In this document: in pieces, positions 50,428 through 59,896 of the stretch
Position numbering within the stretch: the first letter of the stretch is position 1
Layout of the letters: each line of letters starts with the position of its first letter
Notes under the pieces: generated by a model
What the model saw: the letters and a program-made list of their open reading frames with translations, nothing else
What the model was told of the DNA's origin: nothing
The model's database searches: none
NCBI GenBank assembly: GCA_934718155.1
Contig: CAKUZF010000004.1
Location: 29,107-93,106, forward strand
Length of the DNA stretch: 64,000 bases
Direction: 5' to 3'
Source of the DNA: an uncultured Parabacteroides sp.
GTDB taxonomy: Bacteria > Bacteroidota > Bacteroidia > Bacteroidales > Tannerellaceae
Position numbers and translations under genes: made by a program

Positions 50428-53400
50428 ATGAAAGGAAGACTCATAACACTCTCGATTGGGATACTCTGCGGGCTCTTCGCCTGGCTCGCGATGGGCTGGA
50501 TGGCGCAAGCCAAGACGCTCTCTACCGACAAGAAAGACGAGACAAGCCCCGAAAAGGCGGCCTTGATGATTAAGCAATGGATGAAACGCTCGAAGGCCTC
50601 CCTGGAGGTCGACGAGGAGCGTTACCCCGAGCTGCTTCAGCAGGTGGAGCAACTGATTGCCTCGCCCAACGATGCCGCCACGACCGCCCTGCTCCACTCC
50701 ATGCTGGCGGAGATGTATCAACACTATTACCTGCAAAATCGTTGGCAGATCGACCAGCGCTCGGCGCTCAAGGGCTACGTGCCCAAAGATGTGCGGGAAT
50801 GGAGCGGCAACCTGTTCGAAGCGAAGATCGACGAGGAGCTGAACCACTCCTTGCAACCCGACTCGTTGCTGAAGGCCACCCCTACCCGCACCTATCAGAC
50901 GCTCTTGGCCACAGGGGCGGATGGCGACAAGCTGCGCCCCACGCTCTATGAGTTCCTGGCCTATCGAGCGATCGAGATACAGCCCTCCGCCTCGCGCTAC
51001 GAGGCGTTGCTCGCCTTCCAACGCCAGCAACCTCACAGTTTGGCGGCCCTCCTGACGGAGCTGGAGCGGCTGCGCTTCCTTCACGACGAAGGCGAGCTTT
51101 CCTTGGCCGAACAGCAAGCGGCGTTGGAGCGGCTCTACGAAGAGGAGCAAGACTACCCGCATGCCGCCGAAATCCTGATCGCCCAGTATGAGGCGAAGGA
51201 GCAGTTGCGCTACGAGAGCGACGAGGAGAAAGCCAACCGTCTGCGAGGGGAGCAATTGGCCCTGTGCCAGCAGGGCATGGCCCGTTATGCCAACTATCCG
51301 CGCACGGCGCTCTTGCGCAACTTCGCGAAGGAGATCGAGCGACCCTCGCTCAACATCGCTTTGCATCAAACGCTTTATCCGGGCAAGGAGGCGCAGCTGC
51401 GCCTCACCTTCCAAAACGCACGACAGGCTACGATCCGCATCTACGAAAGCAAACTGACGCCCGTGGAGGTGGCGGAGCGAAGCTACAACTATTCGCCCGA
51501 CAAAGCGCGCCAGACCTTGGGCCGACTGGTGGCGACAGAGGTCGTGCAACTACACGCCCCAAACAGTTATACGCAGTACGACACGTTGGTGCCGCTGCGC
51601 CTGGAGGCTCCAGGCCTGTATGAATGCATCGTCAGTACCGACGGGGCGAACCTGAAGACCGCCATCCCACTCACCGTCAGCCGCCTGCTCGCACCGAGCA
51701 GAAATCTGCCGGATAGGCAACGAGAGGTGTGGGTGACCGACTGGGCCACGGGCGAACCCATAGCGAACGCCACCGTGGTCTATTACGGCGGACAACGCTA
51801 TGCGTTGAAACGCTTGGGCGAGACAACCACCGACCGCAACGGATTTGCCCTTCTCCCGGCCGATAAAGGGATCTTAGCTTATCAGGCTACACGCCCTAAC
51901 GACACCTTCGGAGCCCTCGTGCCGCTCTATTCCGCCTATTCAGGGAAAGCGGGCGCACAGCAGACCACTCGCCTGTCGCTCTTCACCGACCGAGGGTTGT
52001 ACCGACCGGGACAGACCCTCTTCTTCAAAGGCATTGCCTACAGCGACGGCCCCATCGAGGCCACGACGAAAGCAGGTGAGCCGTTCACCGTGATTCTCTA
52101 CGATGCCAACCACCAGGAGGTGGCCAAGCAGCAACTGACCACCAACGACTTCGGCTCCTTCCACGGCGAGTTCACCCTGCCCCAAAAGGGGTTGAGCGGT
52201 CGCTATCAGCTGGTGGCGGGAAAGACCCATTATTCCTTCCAGGTGGAGGAATACAAGCGGCCCACCTTCCATGCCGACATCCAGCCGCTGCGGAAAGAGG
52301 TGGCCTTTGGCGACTCCGTCGGGCTGCAAGGCCAGGCCGAGAGCTATGCCGGGGTGGCACTGACGGAGGGCAAGGTGGCTTGGCGCATCCTGCGCCGTCC
52401 CCTCTGGGGCCTTTTCTGGAGGGGCGCGGCCTCAACCACGCAGGTGGCCGAGGGGAAGACGACTTTGACCAACGACGGACGGTTCGAACTCTCCTTCACG
52501 CCTCAGAAAGACAAACAGGCGCCCGCTTGGCGCAGCTACGAGCACTATGAGCTGATTGCCTCCGTGACCGACAGCAAAGGCGAGACGCAGACCTGTCGCT
52601 ACAGTTTCTTGGTGGGCGAAACGAGCCTCGTCGTGATCCCGCAAGTGGCAGATCAGGTAGAGAAAGCGAACGCCTCGGTGCAGATCAACTTGCGCACCTT
52701 GAACGGGGAGCCTTGCAAGGGGCAGGGCCGCTTCTCGCTGGTCGCCCTGCATCCCAAGAAGAGTGAGGCTTTCGAAAAGGAGCGACCAGCGTTTGAACCG
52801 GGCAAGACCCTGCTGAGGGGCGACTTCATCGCCGAGCAGCCGCTCTCCAGCAAGCAACTGGCGCAGCTGCCTTCGGGACGCTATCGCCTGTTGGCGGAGG
52901 CTGCCGATCCGCAGGGGCGCATCAGCCGGGGCGAAGCCGACTTCACGCTCTATAGCCGCACCGACAAGCGTCCACCCTACGCGATGCACAGCTGGCTGCT
53001 GAAAAACCAAACGGAATGCCTGCCGGGCGAGACGGCGGAGATTGTGTTTGGCACCTCCGACAGCAACGCATATCTATTATATGAGTGGTTCCTCAAGGGC
53101 AAGCGCATTCGCCAAGAGTGGGTGAAGCTGAGCAATGCCAATCGCACCTTCCAAATCCCCTTCTTGGCGGAGTATGGCGAAGGGCTCATGGCCTCCTTCT
53201 CGTTGGTGCAAGCGGGCAAGCTCTACGTCAGCCAAGTGCCCATCACCCGTCGCCTGCCCGATCGGAAGTTGACCATCAAGCCGATCACCTTCCGCGATCG
53301 CCTGCAGCCGGGTCAGCCTGAGCATTGGCGTTTTCAAATCGCTACGGCCGACTCGCTGACCGTTGCCGCCGAGGCATTGGCCAGCCTCTACGACGCGTCG

Positions 53401-56058
53401 CTCGATCAGTTGTTGCCTTTCGCCTGGAAGCAGCTGCCGCTGCGCACCATCCAGCTGGCGGCTCCCCGCTTCGCGGCGGCCAGCTATCAGCAAAGCGACT
53501 ACAAGGCGCAGGAGATCAGCTATGCGGATGTGCCCAGCTATCACTATGATGCGCTGCAATGGTTTGGCCTGTTCGAGGCAACCGGCGGCGCAATGGGCAA
53601 CCGAAACCTCATGATGCTGGCCGAAGCGCCGGTGATGATGAAGTCGGCCGCGGCGCCTACAGGCCTCCGGGCGATGAAGGAATCTGCCGTGATGGAGGAT
53701 GCCGTAGAGGAGGATGCCGCCCCCGCCGAGGAGGCCACGCCGACACCCCCCCCGCTCCGCACCGACTTTGCCGAGACCGCCTTCTTCTATCCAGCGTTGC
53801 AGACCGATGAGACGGGCAACCTGTGGGTGGATTTCACCCTGCCCGAAAGCAACACGAGCTGGAAGTTCCAGCTGCTGAGCCATAGCCAGTCGCTCCAGCA
53901 AGGGCTTTTCACACAGACGGTGACCAGCAGCAAGCCGCTGATGGTTAGCGTGAACCTGCCTCGCTTCGTGCGCCAAGGCGATTGGATTGGCGTGAGCGCA
54001 CAGGTGGTGAACCAGTCGGAGCAGGTGCAAGCTGGAAGAGCCGCCATCGAGCTGTTCGATCCGGCCACCAACCAGCCGCTGCTCTGCCTCAGCAAGGCGC
54101 TGCAACCGTTCGAGCTGCAACCCGACAGCGCACTGACGGTGGGCTGGAAGTTCGCCGTGCCTGCCTCCTCCTCGCTCTTAGGGGTTCGCATCATCGCCGA
54201 TGGCGAGCAGGCCAGCGATGGCGAGCAGCACCTGCTGCCGATCCTCAGCGACCAGCTGCTCCTCACCGAGAGCCAGCCGCTGTATGTGGTCGAGCCGGGC
54301 GAGCACTCCTTTGCCGTGAAGGGATTCGAGAAGGGGCAGCGCCCCTATCGCCTCACCTTGGAGCTGACCGCCAATCCTATTTGGTATGCGGTGCAGGCCA
54401 TCTCGTCGTTCACCGACCCCGCCTCGGCCAGCAGCGTCGATCAGATGGCTTGCTACTACACCAACACATTGGCTGCGCAGCTGCTGCAAAGCCATCCGAG
54501 GCTGAAGGCCGTCATCTCGCAATGGCAGGCCGAAGGCAACCGCATCGAGACTCTGCAGGCGGCCCTGCAACGCAACGAGGAGCTGAAGAATATCCTGCTG
54601 GAGGAGACGCCTTGGATTATGGAGGCGCACGACGAGGCGACCCGCAAACAGCGATTGAGCCTGCTCTTCGACCTCAACCGAGCGGCCAACCAGCGACAGG
54701 AGTCGATGCGTCAGCTGCAAAAGCTGCAGACCGACGAGGGCGGCTTCTGCTGGTTCGAGGGCTTCCCCGCCAGCCGCACGCTGACGACCACCATCCTAGA
54801 GCTTTTGGCGCAACTGACACAGCTCAACGCCGCGGAATACAACGAAGCGGAGCGAACCATGATCTATAAGGCCTTGGGCTTCCTCGACCGGGCGATCGAG
54901 CAGGATTACGAGGAGCTTCGCCGTTTCAACAGGGCGTGGGCGAAGGTCATCCCCTCCGACAGCCAGGTGGATTACCTCTACGTGCGAAGCCTCTTCCGCG
55001 ACATCCCCGAGATGGGCAAAGCCTTAGAGGCCTCGAAGTTCTACAGCAGCCGAGCCATGGCGAACTGGGAGAAGTACGACCTGCTGCATAAGGCGGAGTT
55101 GGGGCTGCTGGCCCATCGCAATGGCGATGAGGCGCATCAAGCGGCCATCATGGCTTGGCTGAAGCGAACCGCCTCCACATCGGCCGAGCAGGGCATGTAT
55201 TGGGCCAACAACCGCCAGTCGGCATCGGGCATCGCCTCGCCGGTCTGGACCCACTGCCGCCTGATGGAGCTGTTCGAAACCGTTGCGCCCAACAGGCAGC
55301 AGACCGACAGGATGAAGCAATGGTTGCTCAACCAAAAGCGGGTGCAAGACTGGGTGAGCACGCCCGCCACACTGCAGGCCATTCATACCCTGCTCTACAC
55401 GGGATCGGATTGGGTAGCCAACGAGAATCGCTGCGAGGTCACGTGGGGCTCGACCCACTACGACTCGGCGACGGGCGAAGCTGCTACGGGTTACCTCAAG
55501 GCCACCCTGCCTACCGAGCCTGCCTTGCAGACCACACAGTCCACCCTGACCCTTCGCAAAACGGGAACCGCTCCCGCTTGGGGTGCGGTTTACACCCAAT
55601 ACTTCCAGGCGATCGACCAGGCGAAAGAGGCGGGCAAGGCCCTGAAGGTGGAGCGTAAGTTGTTTGTGGAGCGCACGACGGCCGAAGGGCGACACATCCA
55701 GCCTCTTGGCGAAGACGAAGCCCTGCGTGTGGGCGACAAGGTGACCGTGCGCCTGGTGATCCGCAGCGACCGCGACTATCAGTATGTCTGCCTGAAAGAC
55801 AGCCGAGCAGGCTGCCTGGAGCCGACGCAAAACCTCTCGGGCTACGCGTGGCGCGACGGCGTGGGCTACTACCAATCGAGCAAGGATGCCTCTACGGCCT
55901 TCTTCTTCGAGCTGTTGCCGCAAGGCACCTACGTGATCGAATACAGCGCCTTCGTCACCCGCTCGGGCGAATATGCCAGCGGACTAAGCACACTGCAATG
56001 CCTCTATGCGCCCGAGTTTGTGGCCCATTCGGCAGGCGGACGCATAAAAGTAGAGTGA
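50428..56058 (+). CDS. alpha-2-macroglobulin family protein without the thioester motif
   Basis: A very large (1876-residue) exported protein with an N-terminal signal/anchor helix (residues about 5-28). It contains MG domains (LFTDRGLYRPGQTLFFKG near 510 is the MG2 hallmark), a low-complexity Met/Ala/Glu/Pro-rich stretch near 1065-1110 that could act as bait, the core A2M block RTDFAETAFFYPALQTDE with FTLPESNTSWKF, and an alpha-helical (thioester-type) domain. Where thioester A2Ms have C-x-E-Q, this protein has S-V-D-Q (residues 1336-1339), so it cannot form the thioester; trapping, if any, would be non-covalent. Bacterial A2Ms are thought to inhibit proteases at the cell envelope. It follows folA without overlap. 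Confidence 0.88.
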   Translation: MKGRLITLSIGILCGLFAWLAMGWMAQAKTLSTDKKDETSPEKAALMIKQWMKRSKASLEVDEERYPELLQQVEQLIASPNDAATTALLHSMLAEMYQHYYLQNRWQIDQRSALKGYVPKDVREWSGNLFEAKIDEELNHSLQPDSLLKATPTRTYQTLLATGADGDKLRPTLYEFLAYRAIEIQPSASRYEALLAFQRQQPHSLAALLTELERLRFLHDEGELSLAEQQAALERLYEEEQDYPHAAEILIAQYEAKEQLRYESDEEKANRLRGEQLALCQQGMARYANYPRTALLRNFAKEIERPSLNIALHQTLYPGKEAQLRLTFQNARQATIRIYESKLTPVEVAERSYNYSPDKARQTLGRLVATEVVQLHAPNSYTQYDTLVPLRLEAPGLYECIVSTDGANLKTAIPLTVSRLLAPSRNLPDRQREVWVTDWATGEPIANATVVYYGGQRYALKRLGETTTDRNGFALLPADKGILAYQATRPNDTFGALVPLYSAYSGKAGAQQTTRLSLFTDRGLYRPGQTLFFKGIAYSDGPIEATTKAGEPFTVILYDANHQEVAKQQLTTNDFGSFHGEFTLPQKGLSGRYQLVAGKTHYSFQVEEYKRPTFHADIQPLRKEVAFGDSVGLQGQAESYAGVALTEGKVAWRILRRPLWGLFWRGAASTTQVAEGKTTLTNDGRFELSFTPQKDKQAPAWRSYEHYELIASVTDSKGETQTCRYSFLVGETSLVVIPQVADQVEKANASVQINLRTLNGEPCKGQGRFSLVALHPKKSEAFEKERPAFEPGKTLLRGDFIAEQPLSSKQLAQLPSGRYRLLAEAADPQGRISRGEADFTLYSRTDKRPPYAMHSWLLKNQTECLPGETAEIVFGTSDSNAYLLYEWFLKGKRIRQEWVKLSNANRTFQIPFLAEYGEGLMASFSLVQAGKLYVSQVPITRRLPDRKLTIKPITFRDRLQPGQPEHWRFQIATADSLTVAAEALASLYDASLDQLLPFAWKQLPLRTIQLAAPRFAAASYQQSDYKAQEISYADVPSYHYDALQWFGLFEATGGAMGNRNLMMLAEAPVMMKSAAAPTGLRAMKESAVMEDAVEEDAAPAEEATPTPPPLRTDFAETAFFYPALQTDETGNLWVDFTLPESNTSWKFQLLSHSQSLQQGLFTQTVTSSKPLMVSVNLPRFVRQGDWIGVSAQVVNQSEQVQAGRAAIELFDPATNQPLLCLSKALQPFELQPDSALTVGWKFAVPASSSLLGVRIIADGEQASDGEQHLLPILSDQLLLTESQPLYVVEPGEHSFAVKGFEKGQRPYRLTLELTANPIWYAVQAISSFTDPASASSVDQMACYYTNTLAAQLLQSHPRLKAVISQWQAEGNRIETLQAALQRNEELKNILLEETPWIMEAHDEATRKQRLSLLFDLNRAANQRQESMRQLQKLQTDEGGFCWFEGFPASRTLTTTILELLAQLTQLNAAEYNEAERTMIYKALGFLDRAIEQDYEELRRFNRAWAKVIPSDSQVDYLYVRSLFRDIPEMGKALEASKFYSSRAMANWEKYDLLHKAELGLLAHRNGDEAHQAAIMAWLKRTASTSAEQGMYWANNRQSASGIASPVWTHCRLMELFETVAPNRQQTDRMKQWLLNQKRVQDWVSTPATLQAIHTLLYTGSDWVANENRCEVTWGSTHYDSATGEAATGYLKATLPTEPALQTTQSTLTLRKTGTAPAWGAVYTQYFQAIDQAKEAGKALKVERKLFVERTTAEGRHIQPLGEDEALRVGDKVTVRLVIRSDRDYQYVCLKDSRAGCLEPTQNLSGYAWRDGVGYYQSSKDASTAFFFELLPQGTYVIEYSAFVTRSGEYASGLSTLQCLYAPEFVAHSAGGRIKVE

Positions 56059-56066
56059 AAAGATAG

Positions 56067-56104
56067 GTGTGGCTACAAAGAAATCTGTATCTTTGTAGCC
56101 ACAC
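56067..56104 (+). promoter_or_regulatory. 15-bp hairpin containing a -7 box
   Basis: GTGTGGCTACAAAGA (56067-56081) pairs perfectly with TCTTTGTAGCCACAC (56090-56104), 8-base loop. The -7 consensus TAtcTTTG (56088-56095) straddles the loop and right arm. It can terminate the A2M transcript and start the DUF1573 one 24 bases later. Confidence 0.7.
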
Positions 56105-56127
56105 TAATTTAAAACGAGAAAAGAAAA

Positions 56128-56505
56128 ATGAAACGGATTCTCTTTTTATTCATGACTATCCTGCTCGCAACGGGATTAGCCTCAGCACAGAAGAAAGCGG
56201 TTATCTCCGCCGAGGAGGTCAGCTATAACTTTGGAGCCATCAAGGAAAGCGACGGCAAAGTGTCGCATACGTTCGTTGTCTCAAACACGGGCGACATGCC
56301 TTTGGTCATCACTCGTGTGATCGCCTCTTGTGGCTGCACAACCCCCGAGTGGCCCAAGGAACCGGTAGCGCCCGGCAAGAACGCCGAGATCAAGGTGACC
56401 TTCGACCCCAGCAACCGTCCCGGTCCATTCACAAAGACCATCTCCGTCTATAGCAACGGAAAGACAGGTAGCTTCATTATGAACATTCGTGGAGAGGTGA
56501 AATAA
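56128..56505 (+). CDS. DUF1573 protein, single domain
   Basis: A 125-residue secreted protein: signal peptide (residues 1-20, cut after LASAQ or nearby), then one Ig-like DUF1573 domain with the family core NFGAIKESDGKVSHTFVV, NTGDMPLVI and SCGCTTPEWPKEPVAPG, then VTFDPSNRPGPFTKTI. The Cys-Gly-Cys pair is a family feature. The domain resembles ASH/MSP-like Ig folds; in Bacteroidetes these proteins are abundant in the periplasm with unknown function. A second, longer DUF1573 gene follows by 33 bases, clearly a relative by duplication. The upstream hairpin carries its promoter box. Confidence 0.9.
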   Translation: MKRILFLFMTILLATGLASAQKKAVISAEEVSYNFGAIKESDGKVSHTFVVSNTGDMPLVITRVIASCGCTTPEWPKEPVAPGKNAEIKVTFDPSNRPGPFTKTISVYSNGKTGSFIMNIRGEVK

Positions 56506-56538
56506 GCCAATCCCTCTTCGCACAATACGCATCCTACC

Positions 56539-57651
56539 ATGCTGAACAGCCACAAACTATTCCTGCTAATCGTGACGCTCTTCTGTGCGACCTCCCTTTG
56601 GGCCGAGAAGGGGGCGCAAATCATAGCGAAAGAGCTGACCTACGACTTTGGCGCCATCGCCGAAGCGAATGGGTTGGCCAGCCATGTCTTCACGATCCAA
56701 AATACGGGAGATGAGCCATTGGTGATCACCCGCATTACAGCCTCCTGTGGTTGTACACGCCCAGAGTGGAGCAAAGCGCCGATCGCCCCGGGCAAGACAG
56801 CCGAGGTGAAGATCTCGTTCGACCCCAAGGGGCGCCCAGGCCCATTCTATAAGACCATCTCGATCTATAGCAACGGCAAGAAGGGGAGCTACAACTTGGC
56901 CATCAAAGGCACGGTCACTCCCAAGCCTATCAAGCCCGTCTACGTCTATCCCTACTCGATTGGCGACCTGAAGCTGCACACCAAGCAGATCTTGTTCAGT
57001 CCGGTTCGCCCCAACGAGACGGTAGGCGAGAAGATCCACGTGAAGAACGAGAGCGATAGCCCCATCCACATCCAGATCGGCAAAGCGCCCCACTACCTGA
57101 TGGTACAGGCCGCTCCGCAGACCTTGGCCTCGGGCGAGGAGGGCGTGATTACCTTGCTGCTCGACACCCGGGCGATGAAACGCAAAGGAAGAGCCACTGC
57201 CGTGATTCCGCTTACGCTCACCACGCCCGCCAAACACCAGGAGAAGGTGGGACAGATCCACGTGGCGGCCAACTTGGTAGACAACTTCAGCAAGCTTTCA
57301 GCCAAAGAGAAGGCCGAAGCCCCGATCGCCGAGCTTTCGGGCACGCTCTTGGAATTCGGCCAGTTGCCCAATAAGCGCAGCATCGTCCCGCTGGTGGGCG
57401 GCAAGGTGGTTGGCTCTTTCGAGATCACCAACAAGGGCAAGACGCCGCTGCAAATCTACAGCGTCAGCTGCGACGACGAGCGCATCGACATCTCGGGCGG
57501 TAAGAAGGAGCTGAAACCGGGTGCCACGGCCACTTATAAGATTGGTATTCGCCCGAAAGAGGTAAAAACGAAGTTAGAAACCCTCATAAATGTAATATGC
57601 AACGACCCGAACGGACCGATTCGTCTGATCAAGGTCACTGCCTATAAATAG
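56539..57651 (+). CDS. DUF1573 protein, multi-domain
   Basis: A 370-residue secreted protein, signal peptide about 21 residues (ending SLWA). The first domain (residues about 25-125) is a near copy of the preceding gene's (DFGAIAEANGLASHVF, NTGDEPLVITRI, SCGCTRPEWSKAPIAPG); then come a middle Ig-like part (about 130-235) and a second, diverged DUF1573-type domain (about 250-370: EFGQLPNKRSIVPLVGG, ITNKGKTPLQIYSV) where the Cys pair is reduced to SCDDE. Probably periplasmic. It is 8 bases before meaB, an arrangement with no obvious functional reason. Confidence 0.88.
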   Translation: MLNSHKLFLLIVTLFCATSLWAEKGAQIIAKELTYDFGAIAEANGLASHVFTIQNTGDEPLVITRITASCGCTRPEWSKAPIAPGKTAEVKISFDPKGRPGPFYKTISIYSNGKKGSYNLAIKGTVTPKPIKPVYVYPYSIGDLKLHTKQILFSPVRPNETVGEKIHVKNESDSPIHIQIGKAPHYLMVQAAPQTLASGEEGVITLLLDTRAMKRKGRATAVIPLTLTTPAKHQEKVGQIHVAANLVDNFSKLSAKEKAEAPIAELSGTLLEFGQLPNKRSIVPLVGGKVVGSFEITNKGKTPLQIYSVSCDDERIDISGGKKELKPGATATYKIGIRPKEVKTKLETLINVICNDPNGPIRLIKVTAYK

Positions 57652-57659
57652 TAATTGAT

Positions 57660-58760
57660 ATGGAACATCCAGAGAATGACGACCTGTACAAGGGATTGAA
57701 AGTGAACAAGGGGATCGCCGACGTCCCGACGGTGAACCCCTATATGAAGAAGCGTGTGCAACGCAAGCAATACACTCCGGCAGAGTATGTCGAGGGTATC
57801 TTGAAGGGAAACATCACCGTGCTGAGTCAGGCTGTCACCTTGGTTGAGAGCGCCAAGCACGAGCATCAAAAGATTGCGCAAGAGATCATCGAGAAGTGTC
57901 TTCCTTTCGCTGGCAAGTCCATGCGTATCGGCATCACGGGTGTGCCGGGCGCGGGCAAGAGTACATCCATCGACTCCTTCGGTATGCACCTGCTCAGCCA
58001 AGGGCGCAAGTTGGCTGTCTTGGCCATCGACCCCAGTAGCGAACGCTCGAAAGGTAGTATCTTGGGCGATAAGACCCGTATGGAGGCCCTCTCACGCGAG
58101 AAGAACGCCTTTATCCGTCCTTCACCCTCGGCAGGTTCGCTGGGCGGTGTAGCCCGCAAGACCCGAGAGACGATTGTGCTTTGCGAAGCGGCAGGCTTCG
58201 ACACCGTGTTTGTCGAGACGGTGGGTGTGGGTCAAAGCGAGACGGCGGTACACTCTATGGTCGATTTCTTCCTGCTGATTCAGTTGGCCGGCACGGGCGA
58301 TGAGCTGCAGGGCATCAAACGAGGCATCATGGAGATGGCCGATGGCATCGTTATCAACAAGGCCGATGGCGACAACATAGACAAGGCGAAGCTGGCGGCT
58401 ACGCAATTCCGCAACGCCCTCCACCTCTTCCCGCCCTCGGAGTCGGGCTGGTTCCCGAAGGTGCTCACCTACTCCGGCTACTACAACCTGGGTGTGAAGG
58501 AGATCTGGGACATGATCGACGAGTATATGCTGTTTGTGAAAAAGAACGGCTACTTCGAGTATAAGCGCAACGAGCAGGCGAAGTATTGGATGTATGAGAG
58601 CATCAACGACACCCTGCGCGATAAGTTCTACAACAACCCGGCGGTGGTCAACATGTTGGCCGAGACCGAGCGACAGGTATTGAACAACGAGGTCAGCTCT
58701 TTCATCGCGGCCAACCGCATGATCGACCTCTTCATGGCCAACATCAACAAGTCGAAATAA
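57660..58760 (+). CDS. meaB: MeaB/ArgK G-protein, chaperone of methylmalonyl-CoA mutase
   Basis: GTPase that guards and reloads cobalamin in methylmalonyl-CoA mutase. The 366 residues have an N-terminal helical part (about 1-85), the P-loop GVPGAGKST (near 94), AIDPSSERSKGSILGDKTRM (switch and Mg site; broken by eye into adjacent motifs), VETVGVGQSE (switch II) and NKADGD (base recognition), then the dimerisation helices. Bacteroidetes make propionate by the mutase pathway, and the Na+-pumping decarboxylase elsewhere in this window is of the same metabolic setting. The mutase genes themselves are not in the window. It ends before a bidirectional terminator. Confidence 0.96.
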   Translation: MEHPENDDLYKGLKVNKGIADVPTVNPYMKKRVQRKQYTPAEYVEGILKGNITVLSQAVTLVESAKHEHQKIAQEIIEKCLPFAGKSMRIGITGVPGAGKSTSIDSFGMHLLSQGRKLAVLAIDPSSERSKGSILGDKTRMEALSREKNAFIRPSPSAGSLGGVARKTRETIVLCEAAGFDTVFVETVGVGQSETAVHSMVDFFLLIQLAGTGDELQGIKRGIMEMADGIVINKADGDNIDKAKLAATQFRNALHLFPPSESGWFPKVLTYSGYYNLGVKEIWDMIDEYMLFVKKNGYFEYKRNEQAKYWMYESINDTLRDKFYNNPAVVNMLAETERQVLNNEVSSFIAANRMIDLFMANINKSK

Positions 58761-58772
58761 CCAACCCCCACA

Positions 58773-58812
58773 TAAAAAAAGCCTGAGTCCGAAAGGTCTC
58801 AGGCTTTTTTAT
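58773..58812. terminator. bidirectional terminator between meaB and pfkA
   Basis: AAAAAAGCCTGAG and CTCAGGCTTTTTT (58774-58786 with 58798-58810) form a strong stem with A and T runs on either side, so it serves both convergent genes. Confidence 0.92.
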
Positions 58813-58828
58813 GCAGTATAAAGAGGTA

Positions 58829-59809
58829 TCAAATCGAAGAGATACGCAAGGTGTCGAGCAAATCCTGCTTCAACGGCTTGTCTTTCTTGATTGCCTTCGA
58901 GAAGGGCACATAAACAATCTCATCGTTCTTTACGCCAATCATCACGTTGCGCTGACCGTCGAGCAGTGCGTTGATCGAAGCCACACCCATACGGGTAGCT
59001 AAGATACGGTCGCAAGCCGAAGGCGAACCGCCACGCTGCAGGTGTCCTAAGATGGAGACACGCACGTCGAACTGCGGATACTCCTTCTTCACACGCTCGG
59101 CTACACCCATCGCACCGCCAGTCACCTCGCTCTCGGCCACCAACACGATGCTACTGTTCTTTGATTTACGGAAACCATTCTCGATCATCTCGGCCAATTG
59201 GTCTTTCTCCAACGAGATCTCGGGGATGATAGCCGCCTCTGCGCCCGAAGCGATCGCGCCATTCAGTGCCAAGAAGCCCGCATCACGTCCCATCACCTCG
59301 ACGAAGAAGAGTCGATCGTGCGAAGTCGCCGTGTCGCGAATCTTATCCACACATTCCATAATGGTGTTCAATGCGGTGTCATAACCAATCGTGCGGTCCG
59401 TACCTGAAAGGTCGTTATCGATCGTACCCGGCAGTCCCACAATCGGGTAGTTGAACTCTTGCGCAAAGACACGCGCACCGGTCAGTGTGCCGTCGCCACC
59501 GATGGCCACCAATGCTTCGATGCCATGCTCCATCAATTTATCATAGGCTTGCTTACGACCCTCCGGTGTACGAAACTCCGTGCAACGAGCGGTCTTCAAG
59601 ATCGTACCACCACGCTGGATGATATTGCTGACATTCTGAGTTTTAAACTCCTCAATCTCGTCCGTGATCAATCCTTTATAACCACGGTAAATGCCTTTCA
59701 CTCTGATCCCATTGTAAATCGCGGAACGGGTCACCGCACGGATAGCCGCATTCATTCCCGGAGCATCGCCTCCCGAAGTCAGAATACCTATACAATTAAA
59801 TGACGACAT
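58829..59809 (-). CDS. pfkA: 6-phosphofructokinase (ATP type, PfkA)
   Basis: Phosphorylates fructose 6-phosphate in glycolysis. The 326 residues contain LTSGGDAPGMNAAIRAV (ATP loop), IGGDGTLTGA (Mg/ATP), LPGTIDNDLSGTD with the catalytic Asp, MGRDAGFLAL and LGHLQRGGSPSACDR. The Gly after the GGDG motif (GGDGTLTG) is as in ATP-dependent enzymes rather than the Asp of PPi-dependent ones. It follows ispH and cmk on the same strand, a conserved Bacteroidetes order, but an 87-base gap and a -7 box suggest its own promoter. Confidence 0.96.
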   Translation of the reverse strand: MSSFNCIGILTSGGDAPGMNAAIRAVTRSAIYNGIRVKGIYRGYKGLITDEIEEFKTQNVSNIIQRGGTILKTARCTEFRTPEGRKQAYDKLMEHGIEALVAIGGDGTLTGARVFAQEFNYPIVGLPGTIDNDLSGTDRTIGYDTALNTIMECVDKIRDTATSHDRLFFVEVMGRDAGFLALNGAIASGAEAAIIPEISLEKDQLAEMIENGFRKSKNSSIVLVAESEVTGGAMGVAERVKKEYPQFDVRVSILGHLQRGGSPSACDRILATRMGVASINALLDGQRNVMIGVKNDEIVYVPFSKAIKKDKPLKQDLLDTLRISSI

Positions 59810-59838
59810 AAGGTTATCTTTTATAAAAAGTTTTGTGG

Positions 59839-59846
59839 CAAAAATA
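59839..59846 (-). promoter_or_regulatory. -7 element of pfkA
   Basis: The minus strand reads TAttTTTG followed by CC, 30 bases upstream of the start, in an AT-rich gap. Confidence 0.55.
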
Positions 59847-59896
59847 ATAAATAATTAGTTATCCTATTACATATATGCGAAAAGATAACTATTTTT

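Noticed and set aside
50386..51549. 387-residue minus-strand open frame
   Set aside because: Antisense to the start of the alpha-2-macroglobulin gene; no domain.
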